From DATNFP01 sp035606335 (GTDB lineage: Bacteria > Bacteroidota > Bacteroidia > Chitinophagales > Chitinophagaceae), in NCBI GenBank assembly GCA_035606335.1, contig DATNFP010000174.1, forward strand, positions 1-15,105: DNA of 15,105 bases. Reading direction: 5' to 3'. This document shows positions 7,556 through 15,063 of this stretch, piece by piece (position 1 is the first letter of the stretch; each line of letters starts with the position of its first letter). Position numbers and translations under genes: made by a program. The notes beneath the pieces were generated by a model. It was not told the DNA's origin. It made no database searches and was given only the letters and a program-made list of their open reading frames with translations.

Positions 7556-9298
7556 ATGGTCAACAAAAAGTACTACCTATTGCTAGCGGGCTTATGCTCG
7601 GCAATGGTTGCACAACCAGCCTTCGCACAAGAAAGCCAAACGCAAAACACACAAGCACAAACCACCGGAGCACAATGGTCAAGTAGAGATATGACCTATC
7701 GCGGTGAAAGTTATGACGTTCTAGACTCCAACTACGTACCTAAATCACGCATGGGCCAACATCGTAAATTTATAAACCATCAATATGCTTATCCTGCAAA
7801 GCCTCGCAGCATGTGGGAAGTAGGTGTTGGCGGCGGTTTATATAATATTTTCGGAACAGTTCCCAGCTTGATGCTATGGCAAAAAGGCGGATATGGCTTA
7901 GATGCACATGTTCGTAAATCATGGGGATACGTATTTTCTACACGTATAGATTATACTTATGCTATAGGCAAAGGCCTTCAGTGGCAAGAATCTGACAACT
8001 TCAACTCAAACCCTGCATGGAATCAATATTATGTTGCAGCAGGTACTCCTAATGCTAACGCAACCCCTGTATTCTACAACTACAGAACTGAGACTTCACA
8101 GTTGAATGTAGATATGATTGCATCTACAAACAATATTCGTTTCCATAAAGCACGCACCAGCGTATCTTTCTATGGTTTCATAGGTCTTGGAGCTTTAGCA
8201 TTTAAAACTTATGTAAATGCTTTAAATTCTAATTATCAACCTTACGATTTCGCATCTATTGTAGGAAATACTCCTCAGATATATCAAAATCGTAATAAAA
8301 TCCGTAAGTCTTTACAATCTGCAATGGACAACACTTATGAAACTCCTGCAGAAAGCGAAGCTGGACAACGTCGTCCTGAAATTTTCGACAAAAAGACTCT
8401 TGATTTAGCACCAAGCATCGGTGCAGGGGCTCAATTCCGTATCAGTAAACACTTCAATATTTACATTGAAGATCGCTTAACTGCTCCTACTGCCGAAAAA
8501 CTAATGGACGGTCAACGTTGGGAACAACAAATCCATGGAACTCCTGTTTTAACTGGAGCTACAAACTATGTTAATTACCTTTCAATAGGTCTTAACTTCA
8601 ACCTTGGCAATGCTAAGAAAAATGTTGAACCTCTATACTGGCTCAATCCTCTGGATTTTGCTTACAACGAGTTAAGCTATCCTCGCCACATGGTACTTCC
8701 AGAACCAATTCTGCCTGATTCAGATGGTGATGGTGTTACTGACCAATTCGACAAATGTCCTGGTACTCCTGCTGGTGTAGCTGTAGATACTCATGGTTGC
8801 CCAATGGATACAGATGGTGACGGTGTTCCTGACTATCGTGACAAACAATTGATCACACCTACAGAATGTCAACCAGTTGATGCTGATGGTGTTGGTAAAT
8901 GTCCTTGTCCTGAAGCTTGCGGCAGTGTTTCTCACGAACAGTGTGGTAACATTGGTGCTGGTAGCATAATATTCACTAGCAACTCTGCTCGTATCAGTGC
9001 TTCTATGCAAGCTCAGTTAGCAACTTTGGCTGCTCAAATGCAAGCTAACCCAACTTGTAAAGTAGTTATTACTGGTGCTGGTAACGGTAGCAAAATACAA
9101 CAACAGCGCTCTTGGGATCGCGTAAATGCTATCATCGCATATATGAGCGAAAAGAACAACATCGATCGTAACCGTTTCATATTCCAATACGGACAAGCTG
9201 GTGATGCTAACACTGTAATGTATCGTTCAGCTATGGCTGGTGAAGAAGGACCTGCTAACGTGGCTCCACCATTCCCTAACCTCAGAAGAGAAAAATAA
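7556..9298 (+). CDS. OmpA-family outer-membrane protein with Asp-rich calcium-type repeats
   Basis: The 580-residue protein begins with a signal peptide (1-24, cleavage after AFA). The middle region to about 370 has the alternating aromatic and polar pattern of an outer-membrane beta-barrel (for example GYGLDAHVRKSWGYVFSTRIDY). A linker carries two thrombospondin type 3-like motifs, DSDGDGVTDQFDKCP (388-402) and DTDGDGVPDYRDK (418-430), then a degenerate Cys-rich one (DADGVGKCPCP). The last 110 residues form an OmpA-like domain (GSIIFTSNSARI at 469-480). Its conserved Arg is kept (R522), but the GHTD-type Asp is not evident (TGAGNGS, 506-512). The expected role is an abundant barrel linking outer membrane and periplasm. 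GCT, GGT and CGT codons are frequent, more so than in neighbouring genes, which suggests high expression. A consensus promoter precedes it and a strong terminator follows. Confidence 0.88.
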   Translation: MVNKKYYLLLAGLCSAMVAQPAFAQESQTQNTQAQTTGAQWSSRDMTYRGESYDVLDSNYVPKSRMGQHRKFINHQYAYPAKPRSMWEVGVGGGLYNIFGTVPSLMLWQKGGYGLDAHVRKSWGYVFSTRIDYTYAIGKGLQWQESDNFNSNPAWNQYYVAAGTPNANATPVFYNYRTETSQLNVDMIASTNNIRFHKARTSVSFYGFIGLGALAFKTYVNALNSNYQPYDFASIVGNTPQIYQNRNKIRKSLQSAMDNTYETPAESEAGQRRPEIFDKKTLDLAPSIGAGAQFRISKHFNIYIEDRLTAPTAEKLMDGQRWEQQIHGTPVLTGATNYVNYLSIGLNFNLGNAKKNVEPLYWLNPLDFAYNELSYPRHMVLPEPILPDSDGDGVTDQFDKCPGTPAGVAVDTHGCPMDTDGDGVPDYRDKQLITPTECQPVDADGVGKCPCPEACGSVSHEQCGNIGAGSIIFTSNSARISASMQAQLATLAAQMQANPTCKVVITGAGNGSKIQQQRSWDRVNAIIAYMSEKNNIDRNRFIFQYGQAGDANTVMYRSAMAGEEGPANVAPPFPNLRREK

Positions 9299-9316
9299 TC
9301 AATAGAAATTCTCTAT

Positions 9317-9350
9317 AAAAAAAAGTCCTGCCAATAGCAGGACTTTTTTT
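9317..9350 (+). terminator. Strong intrinsic terminator, probably bidirectional
   Basis: GTCCTGC (9325-9331) pairs perfectly with GCAGGAC (9337-9343) around a 5-nt loop (CAATA). An A-run lies before (9317-9324) and a T-run after (9344-9350), which extend the stem and supply a U-tract in either direction. It is 18 bp past the OmpA-like stop and faces the 3' end of the convergent kinase-like gene (stop at 9396), so it can serve both. Confidence 0.92.
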
Positions 9351-9395
9351 ATTGATTGATTTTAATAACTATCTAAGCTAGGTTCCTATTTATAA

Positions 9396-10253
9396 TCAGA
9401 AGCTGGTTAACTTTTTATGGTACTTTAATAGCCCATCGATTGGGCTTTTTTCAATTTTACCAAATTCAAGTTCATATTGGTTACATAGATTTATAATTAC
9501 GTCTTGAAATTCAAATGCTACAGAACCAGTAAAATATATGGGGAAATTCCAACTGCCCCGGTATTTTAGAATATGATAATGAAAGAAATCATTAAGACAG
9601 TCTTCTACAATATTCTCTACCATAAAATGTCCCCTGTTCTCAGCCAATAGCTGCACGAGGGTTGCAAGAAATCTGTTTGGGAATGGTTGAGAATAAAGAC
9701 GGCTTATTATTTGAGATAAATCATTGCCAAACCTTTGCTCAAAACCCATTTTCAGCTCCATATCAAAGGTGTTATAAGCGTAATATTGTAATACACGCTT
9801 ACCCATATAGTTACCGCTACCTTCATCCCCTGCTATAAATCCAAGTGAAGCTTGCTGCTCCTTTATTACTTTGCCGTTGTAATAACAGGAATTGCTACCT
9901 GTCCCCAATATGCAGATAATACCCTTATTGTCTCCGCACAAAGCCCTTGCTGCAGCCATCATATCACTCTCAACATCTACATTTTTGATATTAAAGTGCT
10001 TCTTTAATATTTGGGTCATCATGCGTTTTTTATCTGCATTTGCAGCACCTGCACCGTAATAAGACACCGAGTCTATAGGGTTCTTCTTATCATCCCATGG
10101 TAATTCATTTTCTAAAAGGGCAAGAATTTCATCAGTTCCCTGTAAGTACGGATTAATACCCGACGTTTTAAAATATACAGGCTTTTTGCCTTTTTTTATC
10201 AGGCACCAGTCGGTTTTTGTAGAGCCGCTTTCAGCAAGCAAGAATGAAGACAT
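9396..10253 (-). CDS. BadF/BadG-type ATPase, probable N-acetylglucosamine kinase-like sugar kinase
   Basis: From the ATG at 10253 this is a 285-residue protein of the ASKHA fold. An in-frame TTG at 10271 would add six residues, but the ATG places the phosphate-1 loop AESGSTKTDW (7-16) at its usual N-terminal position. Phosphate-2 is LGTGSNS (116-122), followed by GFIAGDEGSG (138-147), the glycine-rich segment shared with N-acetylglucosamine kinases. FTGSVAFEF near the C-terminus corresponds to the adenosine loop. The family includes mammalian NAGK and the 2-hydroxyacyl-CoA dehydratase activators; the latter use Cys to bind an iron-sulfur cluster, and no such arrangement is seen here. A role in amino-sugar phosphorylation or peptidoglycan recycling is inferred, but the substrate is unproven. 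It is a single gene between convergent and divergent neighbours. Confidence 0.85.
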   Translation of the reverse strand: MSSFLLAESGSTKTDWCLIKKGKKPVYFKTSGINPYLQGTDEILALLENELPWDDKKNPIDSVSYYGAGAANADKKRMMTQILKKHFNIKNVDVESDMMAAARALCGDNKGIICILGTGSNSCYYNGKVIKEQQASLGFIAGDEGSGNYMGKRVLQYYAYNTFDMELKMGFEQRFGNDLSQIISRLYSQPFPNRFLATLVQLLAENRGHFMVENIVEDCLNDFFHYHILKYRGSWNFPIYFTGSVAFEFQDVIINLCNQYELEFGKIEKSPIDGLLKYHKKLTSF

Positions 10254-10397
10254 AAATAGATTATTATACAAATTTGCATCGTAAGGGTATAATTTCCTAA
10301 TGCAATTTTCCTGGCATCAAAATCACTATTAACTTTAACAATGTAAATAGCTATCGTCTGATATTTATACTTTATTCTTTCGTTGAGCATTTGAGCC

Positions 10398-10405
10398 TAA
10401 CTTTG
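10398..10405 (+). promoter_or_regulatory. Possible -7 element (TAACTTTG) for the S41 protease gene
   Basis: TAACTTTG is a full TAnnTTTG match ending 13 nt before the ATG at 10419. Transcription would then start about 6-10 nt before the ATG, a very short leader, and downstream of the in-frame TTG at 10407, which argues against that upstream start. No clear TTTG is found 19-21 nt upstream. The rest of 10254-10418 holds only a weak TTGCAT/ATGCAA inverted repeat (10274-10305). Confidence 0.45.
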
Positions 10406-10418
10406 TTTGCATATTGAC

Positions 10419-12068
10419 ATGAGCGGAAACAATACGGGTAAGCGCAAAGTTTGGACACCACTACTATTCTCCTTAATACTGATATTAGGAATGTTTCTTG
10501 GCTTTAAATTGCGGGATATACTTCGCAATAAAAGAGACATTCAAACAATAATAGAAAGGAATGACAGGCTGGAAGAAGTGATTGATCTGATTAATGAAAA
10601 GTACGTAGATACTGTAAATACGAACGTACTGTACAAGGATGCCATGTCAGGGATTTTGAGTCATCTCGATCCGCATACTGTTTATATACCTGCTGACGAA
10701 TTAGAAAGTGTAAATGAAGATCTGGAGGGAGGCTTCTTTGGTATAGGCGTAGAGTTTTCAATAGTAAGAGATACAATAGAAGTAACATCACTTGTTGAAG
10801 GAGGGCCTGCAGAACATGCAGGCATGGAGATAGGCGATCAGCTTATTAAAGTTGGAGATAGTGTTGTTGCAGGCCAGAAAATAACATCGGAGCGGATAAT
10901 TCGCATGTTGAAGGGCAAACAATATTCTCACGTGCTTCTTACTGTGAAGCAGCCTTTTTCTAATCTACAAAGGCATATCAACATTACCCGTGATGTTATT
11001 CCTATTCATAGCGTTGAAGCGAGCATTATGCTTGATAATGTTACAGGTTTTATCAAAATAGATCGTTTCAGTGCAAATACATACGATGAATTTAAAACCG
11101 CTTTAAAAGAATTAAAATCACAAGGATTACAGCAATTGATAATTGACCTTCGCGAAGACCCTGGTGGTTTCCTTGATGCAGCCACAAATATCGCCGACCA
11201 ATTTCTCGATGATAATAAGCTCATTGTATATACAAAAGGCCAGCATTCTCCCCGCCAGGAATACAGAGCAGAGAAAAATGGCATGTTTGAGAAAGGACGG
11301 CTTGCAATATTAGTTGATGAAAGTTCTGCATCTGCAAGCGAGATATTAGCAGGAGCAGTACAGGACTGGGACAGAGGTGTAATAATAGGCAGAAGAACTT
11401 TCGGTAAAGGATTGGTACAAGAGCAATATGAGTTAGATGATGGCTCAGCTCTTCGCCTTACTATTGCCAAATATTACACACCTTCAGGCCGTTGTATTCA
11501 GCGCTCTTTTGCCAAAGGGAAAGAGGTGTATGAAGAAGATTTTGAAAAACGTTTTCAGGATGGTGAATTAACCGGCAAGGATATTAACAGCATACAGGAT
11601 ACTACCCGCTATTATACCGCAAATCATCGTCTGGTATATGGTGGTGGCGGCATTAAACCAGACGTGTATGTACCCTATGATACTTCGCGAATTTCAATGT
11701 CACTATTAAATATGCTGTATAGCGAAAATCTAAAAAATGTACTCTGGGATTATTATCTAAACAATAGAGCAAAACTAATTTTTAAAAATATACAGGATTA
11801 TAAAGAACGGTTCAAAGCAGAGAACGAATTAGCATCAAGGTATGTTGCTGATCTGAAAAATGTACAGGAGCGTAAAGTAGCCGTAAAGATCTTAAGTAGC
11901 CCATTTGCTGCCGAATATTTTAGATTGCATATAAAGGCGCAAATGGCAAGATACCTTTTTAAGGATAACGGTTATTATGCTGTCATGGCGCAGGATGATA
12001 ATGCGATACAAAAAGCCATGCAAATAATACATAGTGATAACTACCTACAACTGGTAAGGCGGCAGTGA
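10419..12068 (+). CDS. S41 family C-terminal processing protease (CtpA-like)
   Basis: Starting at the ATG at 10419 gives 549 residues; a TTG at 10407 would add four. A single N-terminal membrane anchor lies at about 10-30 (LLFSLILILGMFLGF), placing the body in the periplasm. A PDZ domain begins near 105 (GGFFGIGVEF) and extends to about 190. The S41 peptidase core follows with DLREDPGG and SSASASEI (302-309). S305 and K330 (RTFGKGLVQ), 25 residues apart, form the expected Ser-Lys dyad, with Q334 four residues on, as in CtpB and Prc. The C-terminal 170 residues after GGGGIKPDVYVP form a mostly helical extension common in Bacteroidota members. Such enzymes trim or degrade envelope proteins from their C-termini. 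The 3' end overlaps the convergent nuclease-fold gene by 24 bp. Confidence 0.93.
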   Translation: MSGNNTGKRKVWTPLLFSLILILGMFLGFKLRDILRNKRDIQTIIERNDRLEEVIDLINEKYVDTVNTNVLYKDAMSGILSHLDPHTVYIPADELESVNEDLEGGFFGIGVEFSIVRDTIEVTSLVEGGPAEHAGMEIGDQLIKVGDSVVAGQKITSERIIRMLKGKQYSHVLLTVKQPFSNLQRHINITRDVIPIHSVEASIMLDNVTGFIKIDRFSANTYDEFKTALKELKSQGLQQLIIDLREDPGGFLDAATNIADQFLDDNKLIVYTKGQHSPRQEYRAEKNGMFEKGRLAILVDESSASASEILAGAVQDWDRGVIIGRRTFGKGLVQEQYELDDGSALRLTIAKYYTPSGRCIQRSFAKGKEVYEEDFEKRFQDGELTGKDINSIQDTTRYYTANHRLVYGGGGIKPDVYVPYDTSRISMSLLNMLYSENLKNVLWDYYLNNRAKLIFKNIQDYKERFKAENELASRYVADLKNVQERKVAVKILSSPFAAEYFRLHIKAQMARYLFKDNGYYAVMAQDDNAIQKAMQIIHSDNYLQLVRRQ

Positions 12069-12488
12069 TCGCAACCAGTTTATTTCGTTAATATTTTGCG
12101 CATCCGCACAATAGGTCTGATGACCATTTGTTAGCACCCAATACCTGCATTGCATGGTCCTTTGGTAATTTAATAATTGATTCAAAGAGGCCTCGGAGAT
12201 AACTATTTCAGGAGCTTTGCATTCCACTAACATCCAGGGCTGATGCGTTCTATCATAGATCACTACATCAAAGCGTTTATTTAACGTGCCCACTTTTATT
12301 TTCTTTTCTACCGAAGTTAAAGCGGTTGGATATTGCATACCATCTTTGAAATATGCTATTACGTATTGCCTGACATGTTCTTCAGGCGTTAGTACCAACC
12401 AGCGTTTTCTTATTGGGTCGAAGACTAGTGTGTTATTTTCTTCCCGCTTTAATTTTAATTGTATTCCTGAAAAATCCAGTGTTATCAT
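12045..12488 (-). CDS. Stand-alone HsdR N-terminal-like PD-(D/E)XK protein
   Basis: The 147-residue protein matches the HSDR_N_2 type: an N-terminal helix with TPEEHVRQ (E37), then KRFDVVIYD with D74, then LVECKAP with E89-C-K91, the D...ExK core of the nuclease fold. Q103 (NQLLNYQR) begins the typical helix after the core. Type I R subunits use this domain for DNA cleavage, but here no helicase domain, HsdM or HsdS is present in the protein or nearby. Small free-standing forms are widespread in Bacteroidota; their function is not known to me. The ATG at 12488 is the natural start; a TACTTTTG promoter element lies just 7 nt upstream. The gene converges on and overlaps the S41 protease gene, and diverges from the AMP nucleosidase gene. 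Catalytic activity is possible but unproven. Confidence 0.85.
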   Translation of the reverse strand: MITLDFSGIQLKLKREENNTLVFDPIRKRWLVLTPEEHVRQYVIAYFKDGMQYPTALTSVEKKIKVGTLNKRFDVVIYDRTHQPWMLVECKAPEIVISEASLNQLLNYQRTMQCRYWVLTNGHQTYCADAQNINEINWLRSLPPYQL

Positions 12489-12495
12489 GCAAGTT

Positions 12496-12503
12496 CAAAA
12501 GTA
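12496..12503 (-). promoter_or_regulatory. Possible -7 element (TACTTTTG) for the HsdR-N-like gene
   Basis: On the minus strand TACTTTTG matches TAnnTTTG exactly and ends 7 nt before the ATG at 12488. If used, the transcript would be leaderless or nearly so. No TTTG is found 19-21 nt upstream. The remaining 12504-12556 is AT-rich; TAACTTTA (12527-12534, plus) is one mismatch from a -7 element for the AMP nucleosidase gene. Confidence 0.3.
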
Positions 12504-12556
12504 AATAACCTAAAACTCAAATTTATTAACTTTATTAAGTCAAATAAGCTGATATT

Positions 12557-13327
12557 ATGAAAACAAAACAGGAGATAGTAGAAAACTGGCTACCAAGATA
12601 TACCGGTTTGGAGTTGAAAGAATTTGGCAAATACATCCTTCTTACCAATTTCAGCAATTATGTAAAGATCTTTGCTGATATTCATACAGTGCCCATAATG
12701 GGACAGGATAAACCCATGCAGTGCGCCACTGCAGAAGGTATAACTATTATCAATTTCGGGATGGGAAGCCCCGGAGCTGCGACTGTGATGGATCTGCTTT
12801 CAGCAGTTTCGCCCAATGCTGTTTTGTTTTTAGGTAAATGTGGCGGCCTGAAGAAAAAGAACAAGGTAGGCGACCTGATACTGCCAATTGCTGCAATCAG
12901 AGGAGAAGGTACAAGTAATGACTACTTTCCTGCCGAAGTACCTGCAATGCCTGCTTTTGCTTTGCAAAAGGCTATTTCTACCACCATCCGTGATTACGCA
13001 AGAGATTACTGGACAGGCACCGTATATACTACAAACCGCCGGGTATGGGAACATGACGATGATTTTAAAGCCTATTTGAAACGCATCCGTACTATGGCTA
13101 TTGATATGGAAACCGCAACTATTTTTACCACAGGCTTTTTTAATAAAATACCTACCGGCGCTTTGCTATTAGTATCAGACCAGCCTATGCTGCCTGAGGG
13201 CGTTAAAACTGCTGAAAGTGATATTACCGTCACTAAAAACTATGTTGAAATGCATGTGCGGATTGGCATAGACTCTCTGAAGCAATTAATAAATAACGGC
13301 CTTACTGTAAAACACCTAAAGTTTTAA
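12557..13327 (+). CDS. amn: AMP nucleosidase, short form
   Basis: The 256-residue protein is a nucleoside phosphorylase-fold enzyme of the AMP nucleosidase type, expected to hydrolyse AMP to adenine and ribose 5-phosphate in the cytoplasm. Visible family features are INFGMGSPGAATVMDL in the N-terminal half, FLGKCGGL, the substrate-binding segment AIDMETATIF (181-190, with the M-E pair at 184-185), and LLVSDQP with D208, the likely general acid. E. coli Amn is about 480 residues and has an N-terminal regulatory domain; this protein corresponds only to the catalytic part, as in the Bacteroidota AMN-like group, so allosteric control is probably different. Its TAA stop overlaps the next gene's ATG by one base (TAATG), indicating translational coupling with the ABC transporter ATPase. 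Confidence 0.92.
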   Translation: MKTKQEIVENWLPRYTGLELKEFGKYILLTNFSNYVKIFADIHTVPIMGQDKPMQCATAEGITIINFGMGSPGAATVMDLLSAVSPNAVLFLGKCGGLKKKNKVGDLILPIAAIRGEGTSNDYFPAEVPAMPAFALQKAISTTIRDYARDYWTGTVYTTNRRVWEHDDDFKAYLKRIRTMAIDMETATIFTTGFFNKIPTGALLLVSDQPMLPEGVKTAESDITVTKNYVEMHVRIGIDSLKQLINNGLTVKHLKF

Positions 13328-15015
13328 TGCAGGAAGCACATCCAATATTATCTGTTCAAAACCTGCAAATTGGTTTTGAAGGCACTCATCCTTTCACTGC
13401 TGTACATGATATTTCATTCAAACTAGAGAAAGGGAAAACACTTGCCATAGTCGGTGAAAGTGGTTCGGGGAAATCGCTTACTGCTTTTGCAATAATGGGA
13501 TTACTACCCGGCAATGCAACGCTTAAAGGAGAGATAAATCTATTTACCAATAACCAGCAATGCAATCTAACTCAAATTACAGATAATGATACCTGGTATC
13601 AACTGCGTGGTAAAGATATTGGTATAATATTCCAGGAGCCAATGAGCTCACTCAATCCTATAATGACGATAGGAAGACAGCTTACAGAAAGTACCATCAC
13701 ACATCAAAATGTAACAGAAAGCCAGGCAAAAAAGATGGCAATAGGCTGGTTGCGAAAAGTACAGTTGCCCAATCCTGAAAAAATATATAGCAGATACCCT
13801 CATCAACTTTCAGGTGGACAAAAGCAGCGGGTAATGATTGCCATAGCAATGTGCAACAATCCAGTACTTTTAATCGCGGATGAACCTACTACGGCGCTTG
13901 ATGTTACAATACAAAAAGAGATTGTCAGGTTAATGCAGCAATTGCAAAAAGAGCACAATACAGCATTGATCTTTATCACACACGATCTTGCTTTAGCAGC
14001 TACTATTGCTGATGAAGTACTTGTAATGTATCAGGGAAACATCATGGAATATGGCTCAGCACAACAAGTATTAAAATCACCACAGCATCCTTACACAAAA
14101 GCATTGCTGGCTTCAAAACCGACACCACAGCAAAAAAATCATTTATTACCTACTGTTTCAGACTTTTTAGCTGCAGATACAACTCAATCTTCAATTGATC
14201 TAATCCATCAAACACAATATTCCACCAATGCAAGTAATGAGAATTTGCTACAGGTGAATAATCTGCGTATATGGTTTGCAGAAGATAAAAACCTGTTTGG
14301 CAAGCCACTGCAATATTTCAAAGCAGTAGATGATGTATCATTTACACTACGGAAAGGCGAAATATTAGGACTTGTGGGTGAAAGCGGATGTGGCAAAAGC
14401 ACGCTAAGCAGAAGCCTAATCGGTTTATTGCCGGTACGTGAAGGTCAGATAATCTTTAAAGGAAAAGACCTTGCGCATGTCGCAAAACGTGAATGGAGAA
14501 CCATCAGACAGCAGATACAGATGATCTTCCAGGACCCTTACTCGTCATTGAACCCACGCATGACGATAGGCGACGCTCTCATGGAACCTATGCTTGTACA
14601 CAAAATTGTTCCCAGAAAGCAATTGAAGCAGGAAGCGCAACGTTTGCTTGACTTAGTACATCTTCCAAGCGATTCATTAAAACGCTATCCTCACCAATTT
14701 TCCGGCGGACAGAGACAGCGTATTGGAATTGCCAGAGCGCTTTCCTTACGTCCTCAATTGCTTATCTGCGATGAAAGCATATCTGCACTCGATGTTAGTG
14801 TGCAAGCTCAAATACTTAATTTACTCAAAGAACTTCAACAGGAATTTCAACTTACTTATCTTTTTATCTCACACGATCTTTCCGTTGTCTATTACATAAG
14901 CGATAGAGTGATGGTAATGCAACAAGGGAAAATAGTAGAGACGGGCGAAGCAGAGCAAGTGCTAAAACATCCTAAAGATGCATATACCCAACGCCTGATC
15001 GACGCCATGCCTTGA
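13327..15015 (+). CDS. Fused double-ATPase subunit of a di/oligopeptide-type ABC transporter (DppD-DppF / YejF-like)
   Basis: The 562-residue protein joins two complete ABC ATPase domains. Domain 1 has Walker A GESGSGKS (43-50), Q-loop in IIFQEPMSSLNP, signature LSGGQ (161-165), Walker B LLIADEP (181-187) and an ITHDL switch. It ends with the HPYTKALL segment characteristic of peptide importer ATPases. Domain 2 has Walker A GESGCGKST (351-359), IFQDPYSSLNP, signature FSGGQ (458-462), Walker B LLICDES (478-484; Ser replaces the usual Pro or Ala, followed by ISALDVSVQAQ) and ISHDLSV. It energises uptake of di/oligopeptides or similar solutes at the inner membrane; permease and binding-protein genes are not in this window. 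Both ATP sites look intact. The start overlaps the amn stop. No clear terminator follows. Confidence 0.94.
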   Translation: MQEAHPILSVQNLQIGFEGTHPFTAVHDISFKLEKGKTLAIVGESGSGKSLTAFAIMGLLPGNATLKGEINLFTNNQQCNLTQITDNDTWYQLRGKDIGIIFQEPMSSLNPIMTIGRQLTESTITHQNVTESQAKKMAIGWLRKVQLPNPEKIYSRYPHQLSGGQKQRVMIAIAMCNNPVLLIADEPTTALDVTIQKEIVRLMQQLQKEHNTALIFITHDLALAATIADEVLVMYQGNIMEYGSAQQVLKSPQHPYTKALLASKPTPQQKNHLLPTVSDFLAADTTQSSIDLIHQTQYSTNASNENLLQVNNLRIWFAEDKNLFGKPLQYFKAVDDVSFTLRKGEILGLVGESGCGKSTLSRSLIGLLPVREGQIIFKGKDLAHVAKREWRTIRQQIQMIFQDPYSSLNPRMTIGDALMEPMLVHKIVPRKQLKQEAQRLLDLVHLPSDSLKRYPHQFSGGQRQRIGIARALSLRPQLLICDESISALDVSVQAQILNLLKELQQEFQLTYLFISHDLSVVYYISDRVMVMQQGKIVETGEAEQVLKHPKDAYTQRLIDAMP

Positions 15016-15047
15016 GCCTCGTAATCGCTAAATATTTATTATATTTA

Positions 15048-15063
15048 TGATAATCAGTTATCA
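15048..15063. repeat. Short perfect inverted repeat after the ABC transporter gene
   Basis: TGATAA (15048-15053) and TTATCA (15058-15063) are perfect inverted arms around TCAG. The repeat abuts a candidate TTG start at 15064. It is too AT-rich and lacks a U-tract, so a terminator is unlikely; an operator or chance is more plausible. Confidence 0.4.

Noticed and set aside
8702..8900. Tandem DNA repeat in the OmpA-like gene
   Set aside because: The repeated GATGGTGATGGT stretches encode the Asp-rich calcium-type motifs and are explained by the protein.
9396..10253. Activator of 2-hydroxyacyl-CoA dehydratase
   Set aside because: No cysteine arrangement for the bridging iron-sulfur cluster is visible and no dehydratase genes are nearby; the GDEGSG segment fits N-acetylglucosamine kinase-like members better.
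10254..10271. TTG start adding six residues to the BadF/NAGK-like protein
   Set aside because: Family members begin a few residues before the phosphate-1 loop, which the ATG at 10253 provides.
10407..10418. TTG start adding four residues to the S41 protease
   Set aside because: It lies immediately at a TAACTTTG promoter-like element and probably upstream of the transcription start. The ATG at 10419 gives a normal short basic N-terminus before the membrane anchor.
11006..11470. 154-codon open frame antisense to the S41 protease
   Set aside because: It lies opposite the conserved catalytic region; its Ser/Pro-rich composition reflects complementarity to the protease codons.
12045..12488. Part of a restriction-modification or other defence island
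   Set aside because: Only the small nuclease-like domain is present. Neighbours are a protease, AMP nucleosidase and transporter; there is no methylase, specificity subunit, helicase, integrase or composition change.
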